The notes under the pieces are model-generated. The model saw only the letters and a program-made list of their open reading frames with translations, had not been told where the DNA came from and ran no database searches. This document shows, in pieces, positions 1 to 5,019 of a stretch of 5,019 nt of DNA; position 1 is the stretch's first letter; every line of letters starts with the position of its first letter. Source of the stretch: Pseudomonas sp. (GTDB taxonomy: Bacteria > Pseudomonadota > Gammaproteobacteria > Pseudomonadales > Pseudomonadaceae); NCBI GenBank assembly GCA_003523465.1, contig DQAA01000131.1, positions 1 through 5,019 of the forward strand. The letters are read 5' to 3'. The position numbers and the translations under genes were made by a program.

Positions 1-310
1 GGCCCTGGATCAGCGAGGCGGTCTTGGCCCCGATGGCCGCGCCGATCAGGATACCCACGGTCATCCAGGCAACGATCGGCCACTGCACCGCACCTTTGCG
101 ATGGTGCTCGCTGATGGCGTTGATCGAGGTGAAGACGATGGTTGCCAGCGACGTGCCAACGGCCAGGTGGGTCAGCACCGAGGCGTCGAAGCCTTGCAGC
201 GTGAAGCTGAACACCAGCACCGGCACGATGACGATCCCGCCACCGACACCGAATAGCCCGGCCAGCACGCCCGCACAGGCGCCCAGCAGCAGGTAGAGCA
301 CGAATTCCAT
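1..310 (-). CDS. TauE/SafE (TSUP) family membrane permease, N-terminal part
   Basis: Partial gene: 103 codons are present from the ATG at 310-308, and the frame is open to the left edge. The protein starts MEFVLYLLLGACAGVLAGLF and continues with the glycine motif GVGGG (residues 21-25), then HLAVGTSLATI (48-58) and a short charged loop HHRKGAVQW (69-77). Three hydrophobic segments are visible (about 3-35, 44-63 and 77-97). An N-terminal GVGGG helix followed by an AVGTSL helix is typical of the TSUP/TauE-SafE family, inner-membrane carriers for sulfite, sulfoacetate and other anions, usually about 250-270 residues, so roughly the first 40% is here. The substrate cannot be told from this part. 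A GGGGG stretch at 316-320 lies 5 nt before the start as a mediocre ribosome binding site. The gene is divergent from the NRDE gene. Family assignment is firm; specificity is unknown. Confidence 0.88.
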   Translation of the reverse strand, partial: MEFVLYLLLGACAGVLAGLFGVGGGIVIVPVLVFSFTLQGFDASVLTHLAVGTSLATIVFTSINAISEHHRKGAVQWPIVAWMTVGILIGAAIGAKTASLIQG

Positions 311-443
311 TGTTGCCCCCGGAAAATTCAGTCCGGCATGGTAACGGAAGGTAGGCCTTTGCCTCCACTAAAGGCAGATGAAGACCTTGTAAGGGTCGTC
401 TGAGGTAGAGTGAGCCACCACCGACAAGACAACGGGAAACACG
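311..443. promoter_or_regulatory. Divergent intergenic region between TSUP permease and NRDE gene
   Basis: These 133 bp separate two divergently transcribed genes and should hold promoters for both. I could not place a convincing sigma-70 -35/-10 pair on either strand: the best -35-like word on the plus strand (TTGTAA, 387-392) has no -10 at a normal distance. Two small dyads are visible: GCCTTT/AAAGGC (355-360 and 370-375, 9-nt spacer) and GACC/GGTC (383-386 and 394-397). Both are short enough to arise by chance. The function as a promoter region is inferred from gene layout only. Confidence 0.4.
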
Positions 444-1187
444 ATGTGCCTGATCGTTTTCGCCTGGCGGCCCGGGCATGCCCGACCGCTGATCGTCGCG
501 GCCAACCGTGACGAATTCTACGCCCGCCCGACCCAGGCCCTGGCCGCCTGGGACGAAACGCCCGGAGTGCATGCCGGACGCGACCTGGAAGCCGGCGGGA
601 CCTGGCCGGGCGTGGGCCCCGAGGGGCGCTTTGCGGCGCTGACCAACATTCGTGATCCCGGCCAGGCGCTGGGAGCACGGTCACGGGGTGAACTGGTGGC
701 GGGGTATCTGCGCGGCGAGCTGTCGGTCGGGGCTTATCTGGAGAAGGTGGCTGGCGAGGCGGGGCATTATTCGGGGTTCAACCTGCTGGTCGGGGATGCC
801 GGGCAACTGGGGTATCTGCATGCCGGTGCGACGCCGAGGATGCTGGAGGCCGGGGTCTACGGGCTATCGAATGCTGCGCTGGATACGCCGTGGCCGAAGC
901 TGGTGAAGGCGCGGGAAGGGTTGCGGGAGCGGCTGGATGATCCGCAACTGGAAGAACTGTTCGAACTGCTGGGGGATGGTCGGCCGGCGGCGGATGGGGA
1001 ACTGCCTAGCACCGGGGTCGGGCTGGCGACCGAGCGGTTGCTGTCCAGTGTGTTCATTGCCAGCCAGAACTATGGGACTCGGGCGAGTACGGTGCTGGTT
1101 GTCGAGGCGGATGGGCGGCGCAGGCTGGTGGAGAGAAGCTTCGGGCCGTTTGGGGGGCATCTGGGAGAGGTCGAATTGATGCTGTGA
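444..1187 (+). CDS. NRDE/TANGO2-family protein (putative haem-trafficking or Ntn-like protein)
   Basis: Complete 247-residue protein starting MCLIVFAWRPG, with the diagnostic Asn-Arg-Asp-Glu motif at residues 21-24 in the context VAANRDEFYARP. Other family-like blocks are AGRDLEAGGTWPGV (about 44-57), FAALTNIRDPG (about 62-72), GFNLLVGD (about 112-119) and YGLSNAALDTPWPK (about 137-150). The length fits the bacterial members (about 250). No signal peptide or membrane segment is seen, so it is probably cytoplasmic. Cys2 follows the initiator Met, as in relatives compared with Ntn hydrolases. Human TANGO2 and some bacterial homologues have been linked to haem trafficking, but the biochemical role here is unproven. 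The start is supported by GGGA at 434-437, 6 nt upstream, and by the conserved MCLI N-terminus. Codon use is odd: of 35 glycines I count 22 GGG, 6 GGC, 4 GGA and 3 GGT, whereas the HAD gene uses almost only GGC. It converges on ptsP across a REP hairpin. Confidence 0.9.
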   Translation: MCLIVFAWRPGHARPLIVAANRDEFYARPTQALAAWDETPGVHAGRDLEAGGTWPGVGPEGRFAALTNIRDPGQALGARSRGELVAGYLRGELSVGAYLEKVAGEAGHYSGFNLLVGDAGQLGYLHAGATPRMLEAGVYGLSNAALDTPWPKLVKAREGLRERLDDPQLEELFELLGDGRPAADGELPSTGVGLATERLLSSVFIASQNYGTRASTVLVVEADGRRRLVERSFGPFGGHLGEVELML

Positions 1188-1192
1188 AGTTG

Positions 1193-1259
1193 AGGGCCTC
1201 ATCGCTGGCAAGCCAGCTCCCACAGGTTCAGCGAGCAGGCTTGCGAGCGATGAGGCCCT
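1193..1259. repeat. Inverted REP doublet (REPIN-like) forming a long hairpin
   Basis: The outer arms AGGGCCTCATCGCT (1193-1206) and AGCGATGAGGCCCT (1246-1259) are perfect 14-bp reverse complements. Pairing continues inward with 7 bp (1208-1214 with 1238-1244) and 4 bp (1216-1219 with 1233-1236), interrupted by two single mismatches: 25 of 27 pairs around a 13-nt loop. The left half (1201-1224), read on the minus strand, runs TGTGGGAG, CTGGCTTGCC, AGCGAT, the form of the widespread Pseudomonas fluorescens-group REP; it also holds its own small palindrome GCTGGC-AA-GCCAGC (1204-1217). The right half is a degenerate copy in the opposite direction. It begins 5 bp after the NRDE stop and ends 15 bp from the ptsP stop, so it may end or shield both convergent transcripts. 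There is no T-run, so it is not a textbook intrinsic terminator. REP doublets are mobilised by RAYT transposases; none is in this window. Confidence 0.85.
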
Positions 1260-1274
1260 TGAAAGCAGCAAGGA

Positions 1275-3539
1275 TCAGTGCGGATTGATCATCCGCGACA
1301 GCCCCAGGTTCTTCAGGGCCAACTGCAAGGTACTGTGGATAACTTGCGGGTTATCGATCTCCATGACCTGCGCGAGCATTTCCTTCGACTTGCCCATGCT
1401 GATCTGACGCAGCATCCATTTCACCTTCGGCAGGTTGGTGGCGTTCATCGACAGGCTGTCGAAGCCCATCGCCATCAGCAGCACCGCCGCCGCCGGGTCA
1501 CCGGCCATCTCGCCGCAGATACTGACCGGCTTGCCTTCGGCATGCGCCGCCGTGACCACATGCTGCAGGGCCTGGAGCACCGCCGGGTGCAGGTAGTCAT
1601 ACAGGTCGGCGACCCGCGGGTTGTTGCGGTCCACCGCGAGCAGGTACTGGGTCAGGTCGTTGGAGCCGACCGAGAGGAAGTCCACCTGGCGCGCCAGTTC
1701 CTTGGTCTGGTAGACCGCTGCGGGAATCTCCACCATCACGCCCACCGGCGGCATCGGCACGTCGGTGCCTTCGTCGCGCACTTCGCCCCAGGCACGGTGG
1801 ATCAGGTGCAGGGCTTCTTCCAGTTCGTGAATACCGGAAATCATCGGCAGCAGGATGCGCAGGTTGTTCAGGCCCTCGCTGGCCTTGAGCATCGCGCGGG
1901 TCTGGACCAGGAAGATTTCCGGGTGATCGAGGGTGACGCGGATGCCGCGCCAGCCGAGGAACGGGTTGTCTTCCTTGATAGGGAAGTAGGACAGCGCCTT
2001 GTCGCCACCGATGTCCAGGCTGCGCATGGTCACCGGCAGCGGATGGAAGGCGGCCAGCTGTTCACGGTAGATGGCCAGCTGTTCCTTTTCGCTGGGGAAG
2101 CGCTGGTTGATCATGAACGGCACTTCGGTGCGGTACAGGCCGACACCCTCGGCACCGCGCTGCTGGGCCCGCGCCACATCGGCGAGCAGGCCGGTGTTGA
2201 CCCACAGCGGCATGCGGTGGCCGTCGGTGGTTTCGCAAGGCAGCTCGCGCAGGGCGTCGAGGCCCTGGGCCAGCTGGCGCTCTTCCTCGACCACATCGGC
2301 GTAGTGCTTGCGCAGCACGTCGCTGGGGTTGGTGTAGACGTCGCCCTTGTAGCCATCGACGATCATCTGGATGCCGTCGACCTTGGAATACGGCAGGTCG
2401 ACCAGGCCCATCACCGTGGGAATGCCCATGGCACGAGCCAGGATCGCCACGTGGGAGTTGCCCGAACCGAGCACCGAAACCAGGCCCGCCAGCTTGCCTT
2501 CCGGCACTTCGCCGAGCATGGCCGGGGTCAGCTCTTCACTGACGAGGATGGTGTTGTCGGGGTAGACCAGCGACAGCTGGCGGGCTTCCTGGAGATAGGC
2601 CAGCAGGCGCCGGCCAAGGTCCTTGACGTCGGATGCACGCTCGCGCAGGTAGGCGTCGTCCATCAGTTCGAAGCGGTTGACGTGTTCGCCGACCACCTGG
2701 CGCAGGGCGCCCTGGGCCCATTGGCCGGTCTTGATGACCTCGACCACCTCGCCGCCCAGGGCCGCGTCGTCGAGCATCATCAGGTAGACATCGAACAGCG
2801 CCCGCTCTTCCGGGCGCAGCTGGGTGGCCAGCTTGGCCGAGAGGGTGCGCATGTCGCTGCGCACGCCTTCGAGGGCGTTGTTGAAGAGTTTCAGTTCGGC
2901 ATCGATATCGGTGACGGTCTTGTCCGGCACCACATCGAGATCGGCCGGCGGCAGCATGACCACCGCCGTACCCACCGCAGCGCCCGGCGAGCCCGGCACA
3001 CCGACGAACTTGGCTTCCTGGATACCCTTGCCCTGACGGCCCAGGCCGCGGATCGAACCGGTGGCCTCGGCGTGGGCGATAACGCCGGCGAGCTGCGCAC
3101 TCATGGTGACGAGGAAGGCTTCCTCGCCTTCATCGAACTGGCGGCGCTCCTTTTGCTGGATGACCAGAACACCGACCACGCGACGGTGGTGGATGATCGG
3201 TGCACCAAGGAAGGAGGCGAAGCGCTCTTCGCCGGTCTCGGCGAAGTAGCGGTAACGGGGGTGGTCGGCGGCGTTTTCCAGGTTCAGCGGCTCTTCCCGG
3301 GTGCCGACCAGGCCGACCAGGCCCTCGTTCGGCGCCATGCTGACCTTGCCGATGGAACGCTTGTTCAGGCCCTCGGTGGCCATCAGGACGAAACGGTTGG
3401 TTTCCGGGTCGAGCAGATAGACCGAGCAGACCTGGCTGCCCATGGCCTCTTTGACGCGCAAGACAATGATCCCCAACGCCGTCTTGAGATCCTTGGCGGA
3501 GTTAACTTCCTGGACGATCTTGCGCAGCGTATTGAGCAT
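1275..3539 (-). CDS. ptsP: PtsP, PEP-protein phosphotransferase (enzyme I-Ntr) of the nitrogen PTS
   Basis: Complete 754-residue cytoplasmic enzyme. It takes phosphate from phosphoenolpyruvate and passes it to PtsO (NPr), then PtsN (EIIA-Ntr), a regulatory relay tied to carbon/nitrogen balance and potassium handling rather than sugar uptake. Domains in order: GAF sensor (about 17-155), PEP-utilising N-domain (about 178-300), swivelling phosphohistidine domain with the active His363 in GSGNSHVAILARAMGIPTVMG (358-378), and a TIM-barrel PEP-binding domain (about 430-720) with GLYRTEVPFM (Arg470), LDIGGDK (508-514), GWRGIR (529-534), VEIPAAV (603-609), SVGSNDLTQY (623-632) and the catalytic Cys675 in CGEMAG. 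All expected catalytic residues are present. The start at MLNTLRKIVQEVNS matches the usual family N-terminus; an upstream in-frame ATG at 3590 would add 17 residues overlapping rppH and is disfavoured. The ribosome site is weak: GGAG at 3554-3557 is 14 nt from the ATG, which suggests translational coupling to rppH, whose stop is 22 bp away. Confidence 0.97.
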   Translation of the reverse strand: MLNTLRKIVQEVNSAKDLKTALGIIVLRVKEAMGSQVCSVYLLDPETNRFVLMATEGLNKRSIGKVSMAPNEGLVGLVGTREEPLNLENAADHPRYRYFAETGEERFASFLGAPIIHHRRVVGVLVIQQKERRQFDEGEEAFLVTMSAQLAGVIAHAEATGSIRGLGRQGKGIQEAKFVGVPGSPGAAVGTAVVMLPPADLDVVPDKTVTDIDAELKLFNNALEGVRSDMRTLSAKLATQLRPEERALFDVYLMMLDDAALGGEVVEVIKTGQWAQGALRQVVGEHVNRFELMDDAYLRERASDVKDLGRRLLAYLQEARQLSLVYPDNTILVSEELTPAMLGEVPEGKLAGLVSVLGSGNSHVAILARAMGIPTVMGLVDLPYSKVDGIQMIVDGYKGDVYTNPSDVLRKHYADVVEEERQLAQGLDALRELPCETTDGHRMPLWVNTGLLADVARAQQRGAEGVGLYRTEVPFMINQRFPSEKEQLAIYREQLAAFHPLPVTMRSLDIGGDKALSYFPIKEDNPFLGWRGIRVTLDHPEIFLVQTRAMLKASEGLNNLRILLPMISGIHELEEALHLIHRAWGEVRDEGTDVPMPPVGVMVEIPAAVYQTKELARQVDFLSVGSNDLTQYLLAVDRNNPRVADLYDYLHPAVLQALQHVVTAAHAEGKPVSICGEMAGDPAAAVLLMAMGFDSLSMNATNLPKVKWMLRQISMGKSKEMLAQVMEIDNPQVIHSTLQLALKNLGLSRMINPH

Positions 3540-3561
3540 GGCTCGGGGTCGAACTCCGTCG

Positions 3562-4041
3562 TCAGTCGCGCGCCAGAAGGCGCGGGGCAAGCTCTTTGAG
3601 CGCGCGGCGGTACACTTCGCGCTTGAATGTCACCACCTGGCCCAGCGGATACCAATAGCTGACCCAGCGCCAGCCATCGAATTCCGGTTTGCCGGTGAGG
3701 TCCATCCGAACCCGCTGCTCGTTGGAGACCAGGCGCAGCAGGAACCACTTCTGTTTCTGGCCGATGCACAGTGGTTGGCTGTGGGTGCGGACCAGACGTT
3801 GGGGTAAACGATAACGCAACCAGCCACGGGTACAGGCAAGAATTTCCACGTCCTGACGCTCAAGGCCTACTTCTTCATTCAACTCGCGGTACAGAGCATC
3901 TTCCGGTGTTTCATCGGGGTTGATTCCCCCTTGTGGAAACTGCCAGGCATCCTGGTTGATTCGCCGGGCCCATAGCACCTGCCCAAGATCATTAGTCAGA
4001 ATGATCCCGACATTGGGGCGAAAACCATCGGGGTCGATCAC
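3562..4041 (-). CDS. rppH: RppH, RNA 5' pyrophosphohydrolase (Nudix)
   Basis: Complete 159-residue Nudix hydrolase that removes pyrophosphate from the 5' end of primary transcripts, giving a monophosphate that stimulates RNase E decay; cytoplasmic and magnesium-dependent. The protein begins [18 protein letters not shown] and carries a perfect Nudix box (GX5EX7REUXEEXGU) at residues 38-60: Gly38, Glu44, Arg52-Glu53, Glu56-Glu57, Gly59. Further RppH-like blocks are [12 protein letters not shown] (28-39), [10 protein letters not shown], and [22 protein letters not shown] near the C-terminus. The length equals the Pseudomonas norm. The start is GTG (4041-4039), chosen because it fits the conserved N-terminus and has GAGG (4050-4053 on the minus strand) 8 nt upstream. 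The frame is open further upstream to an ATG at 4113, but that would add 24 non-conserved residues. It is the first gene of a likely rppH-ptsP operon and is divergent from the HAD gene. Confidence 0.96.
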   Translation of the reverse strand: MIDPDGFRPNVGIILTNDLGQVLWARRINQDAWQFPQGGINPDETPEDALYRELNEEVGLERQDVEILACTRGWLRYRLPQRLVRTHSQPLCIGQKQKWFLLRLVSNEQRVRMDLTGKPEFDGWRWVSYWYPLGQVVTFKREVYRRALKELAPRLLARD

Positions 4042-4049
4042 GGCAGCAA

Positions 4050-4053
4050 CCTC
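4050..4053 (-). promoter_or_regulatory. Ribosome binding site deciding the rppH GTG start
   Basis: GAGG read on the minus strand lies 8 nt before the GTG at 4041-4039. It is the only well-placed Shine-Dalgarno core near this gene's start. The upstream in-frame ATG at 4113 has AAGG only 2 nt before it, too close to work normally. Confidence 0.6.
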
Positions 4054-4131
4054 GCAAACGCATGTCGCCGCATTGTTCCATAAAGCCAGCAAGGCCAGCA
4101 ACGCGCCCGCCATACCTTATGTGCAGCGTTG

Positions 4132-4161
4132 TGAAAAGTCCGTATTCTGTGGGACTTTTCA
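4132..4161. promoter_or_regulatory. Perfect 10-bp inverted repeat, candidate operator or 5'-UTR hairpin
   Basis: TGAAAAGTCC (4132-4141) and GGACTTTTCA (4152-4161) are perfect reverse complements separated by 10 nt (GTATTCTGTG). The dyad is centred 38-39 bp before the HAD start codon and about 105 bp before the rppH start. The two arms are about one helical turn or two apart (centre to centre 20 bp), which suits binding of a dimeric regulator; as RNA it would be a modest stem ahead of the HAD reading frame. I do not recognise the regulator. It is not followed by a T-run in either direction, so a terminator is unlikely. Confidence 0.4.
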
Positions 4162-4184
4162 GATGTTATGCGAGTGACTCTTCA

Positions 4185-4841
4185 ATGCGCCTGGCTTTAT
4201 TCGATCTGGACAACACCCTCCTCGGCGGCGACAGCGACCACGCATGGGGTGACTACCTGTGCGCCCGGGGCATTCTCGACCCGGTGGAGTACCAGAACCG
4301 CAACGATGCCTTCTACCAGGACTACCTGGCCGGCAAGCTCGACCTGCAGGCCTACCTGAACTTCAGCCTGGAAATCCTGGCCACCACCGAGATGGCCCAG
4401 CTCGATGAATGGCACGGCGACTTCATGCGCGACTGCGTCGAGCCGATCATCCTGCCCAAGGCCCTGGCCCTGCTGAAGAAGCACCGTGACGCCGGCGACA
4501 AGCTGGTCATTATCACCGCGACCAACCGCTTCATCACCGGCCCGATCGCCAAGCGCCTCGACGTGGAAACCCTGCTCGCCACGGAATGCGAGCTGGTCGA
4601 CGGCCGCTACACCGGGCGCAGCATCGACGTGCCGTGCTTCCGCGAAGGCAAGGTGACCCGCCTGAATCGTTGGCTGGAAGAGAACAAACTGAGCCTTGAA
4701 GGCAGCTACTTCTACAGCGACTCGATGAACGATCTGCCGCTGCTGGAGCAGGTGGACAACCCGGTGGCGGTCGACCCCGACCCGAACCTGCGCGCCGAAG
4801 CCGAGAAACGCGGCTGGCCGGTGATCAGCCTGCGCGATTGA
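4185..4841 (+). CDS. HAD subfamily IB phosphatase, possible histidinol-phosphate phosphatase
   Basis: Complete 218-residue HAD-superfamily hydrolase of the phosphoserine phosphatase-like IB group. Motif I is FDLDNTLL (6-13) with nucleophile Asp7 and general acid Asp9; motif II is VIITATN (108-114, Thr111); motif III Lys is Lys156 in EGKVTRL; motif IV is [12 protein letters not shown] (177-188) with Asp179 and Asp183. Residues 14-100 form a helical cap. All catalytic residues are intact; it is soluble with no signal peptide. Family members dephosphorylate small metabolites. I recall that the P. aeruginosa counterpart (PA0335) was reported to be a histidinol-phosphate phosphatase needed for histidine synthesis; orthology here is inferred from its place next to rppH-ptsP. 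The start at [13 protein letters not shown] is chosen because HAD proteins of this type begin just before motif I. The ribosome site is weak (GAG at 4172-4174, 10 nt upstream). An in-frame ATG at 4062 would add 41 non-conserved residues over the promoter region. Confidence 0.92.
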   Translation: MRLALFDLDNTLLGGDSDHAWGDYLCARGILDPVEYQNRNDAFYQDYLAGKLDLQAYLNFSLEILATTEMAQLDEWHGDFMRDCVEPIILPKALALLKKHRDAGDKLVIITATNRFITGPIAKRLDVETLLATECELVDGRYTGRSIDVPCFREGKVTRLNRWLEENKLSLEGSYFYSDSMNDLPLLEQVDNPVAVDPDPNLRAEAEKRGWPVISLRD

Positions 4842-4850
4842 GGCACCACG

Positions 4851-5019
4851 TCAGACCGGCTTGGCGCCCATCAGGCCGGCAATGGCGATGAAACAAACCC
4901 CGCTGAACAGCGCCAGGGCCAGGGTGAACTGCGGTTTGCCCACGGCCTGCGCGGTTCGCAGGCGGTTGATCCGGGCCAGCAGCCAGAACCAGGCCAGCGC
5001 GCCGACGGTGTACAGCAGG
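4851..5019 (-). CDS. Unrecognised small membrane protein, C-terminal part
   Basis: Partial gene: the frame is open from the right edge to a TGA at 4853-4851, giving 56 codons. The visible protein begins LLYTVGALAWFWLLARINRL, has a polar linker RTAQAVGKPQ, then a second hydrophobic stretch FTLALALFSGVCFIAIAGLMGA and ends KPV. This shows two membrane-spanning helices joined by a basic loop at the C-terminus of an inner-membrane protein. C/G-ending codons match the neighbouring genes, which supports real coding. I do not recognise the family. It converges on the HAD gene with only 9 bp between the stops and no visible terminator. Confidence 0.65.
   Translation of the reverse strand, partial: LLYTVGALAWFWLLARINRLRTAQAVGKPQFTLALALFSGVCFIAIAGLMGAKPV

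Larger units (their letters stand above)
4042..4184. promoter_or_regulatory. Divergent promoter region of rppH-ptsP and the HAD phosphatase gene
   Basis: The 143 bp between two divergent starts must hold the promoter of rppH(-ptsP) on one strand and of the HAD gene on the other. Its centre (about 4111-4170) is clearly more AT-rich than the flanks. On the minus strand TTCACA (one mismatch to the -35 consensus) lies within the right-hand half of the inverted repeat as read from that strand, but the best -10-like word (TATGGC) is only 15 nt on, so I do not call a promoter. On the plus strand TATTCT (4143-4148) is -10-like but lacks a good -35. The region assignment comes from gene layout. Confidence 0.5.

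Noticed and set aside
24..296. A 90-codon plus-strand frame opposite the TSUP permease.
   Set aside because: The minus strand encodes clear TSUP helices with the GVGGG motif; the plus frame is Thr/Pro/Ala-rich without features.
355..375. Small hairpin GCCTTT/AAAGGC upstream of the NRDE gene as a terminator or operator.
   Set aside because: The stem is only 6 bp with no T-run, and such dyads are common by chance; I mention it only within the intergenic entry.
864..1271. A 135-codon minus-strand frame opposite the NRDE gene.
   Set aside because: It overlaps a well-supported NRDE-family gene and the REP hairpin, is Pro/Arg/Gln-rich and shows no domain.
1278..3599. A stop-free reading frame of 773 codons on the plus strand, fully opposite ptsP.
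   Set aside because: The opposite strand encodes a textbook PtsP with every catalytic motif. The antisense translation is a low-complexity mix rich in His, Gln, Asp, Val and Gly with no recognisable domain, as expected when GC-rich codons are read backwards.
3562..4113. A longer RppH with an N-terminal extension ([18 protein letters not shown]...) that looks like a signal peptide or membrane anchor.
   Set aside because: RppH is a cytoplasmic enzyme whose family N-terminus begins at the GTG ([10 protein letters not shown]), which has GAGG 8 nt upstream. The extension starts at an ATG with AAGG only 2 nt away and runs through the divergent promoter region.
4062..4184. A 41-residue N-terminal extension of the HAD protein from an ATG at 4062.
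   Set aside because: HAD-IB proteins start just before motif I ([11 protein letters not shown]). The extension overlaps the rppH leader and the dyad and has no family-like residues.
4168..4359. A 63-codon frame starting 17 nt before the HAD start, as a possible leader peptide or overlapping gene.
   Set aside because: It is out of frame with the HAD gene, lacks a good ribosome site, and its Thr/Ser/Arg-rich translation looks like a shifted-frame shadow of the HAD coding sequence.

Overview
The window is GC-rich, densely coded DNA that looks like the core chromosome of a Pseudomonas of the fluorescens/putida type. Three things suggest this: a linked rppH-ptsP pair whose proteins read like the Pseudomonas versions, a REP sequence of the form common in the P. 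fluorescens group between two genes, and a flanking gene order (TSUP permease, NRDE protein, ptsP, rppH, HAD phosphatase) that resembles what I recall of P. aeruginosa PA0335-PA0340. I see no phage, plasmid, transposase, CRISPR, rRNA or tRNA sequence.

Layout: (1) 1-310, minus strand: the N-terminal part of a TauE/SafE (TSUP) permease that runs off the left edge. (2) 311-443: a divergent intergenic region. (3) 444-1187, plus: a complete NRDE/TANGO2-family protein. (4) 1193-1259: an inverted REP doublet (REPIN-like) able to form a long hairpin between two converging genes. (5) 1275-3539, minus: ptsP, enzyme I of the nitrogen PTS with an N-terminal GAF domain. (6) 3562-4041, minus: rppH, the Nudix RNA 5' pyrophosphohydrolase, 22 bp upstream of ptsP and probably in one operon with it. 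(7) 4042-4184: a divergent promoter region with a perfect 10-bp inverted repeat. (8) 4185-4841, plus: a complete HAD subfamily IB phosphatase, possibly the missing histidinol-phosphate phosphatase. (9) 4851-5019, minus: the C-terminal end of an unrecognised small membrane protein, 9 bp from the HAD stop.

Functionally, rppH-ptsP joins a global mRNA-decay trigger to the first kinase of a regulatory phosphorelay (PtsP to PtsO to PtsN; the latter two are not in the window). The NRDE protein, permease and HAD enzyme have no obvious pathway link to them. I found no convincing evidence for a new multi-gene system. The items most worth a second look are the dyad in the rppH/HAD divergent region, the REP-derived hairpin, the unusual GGG-rich codon use of the NRDE gene, and the possible histidine role of the HAD gene.
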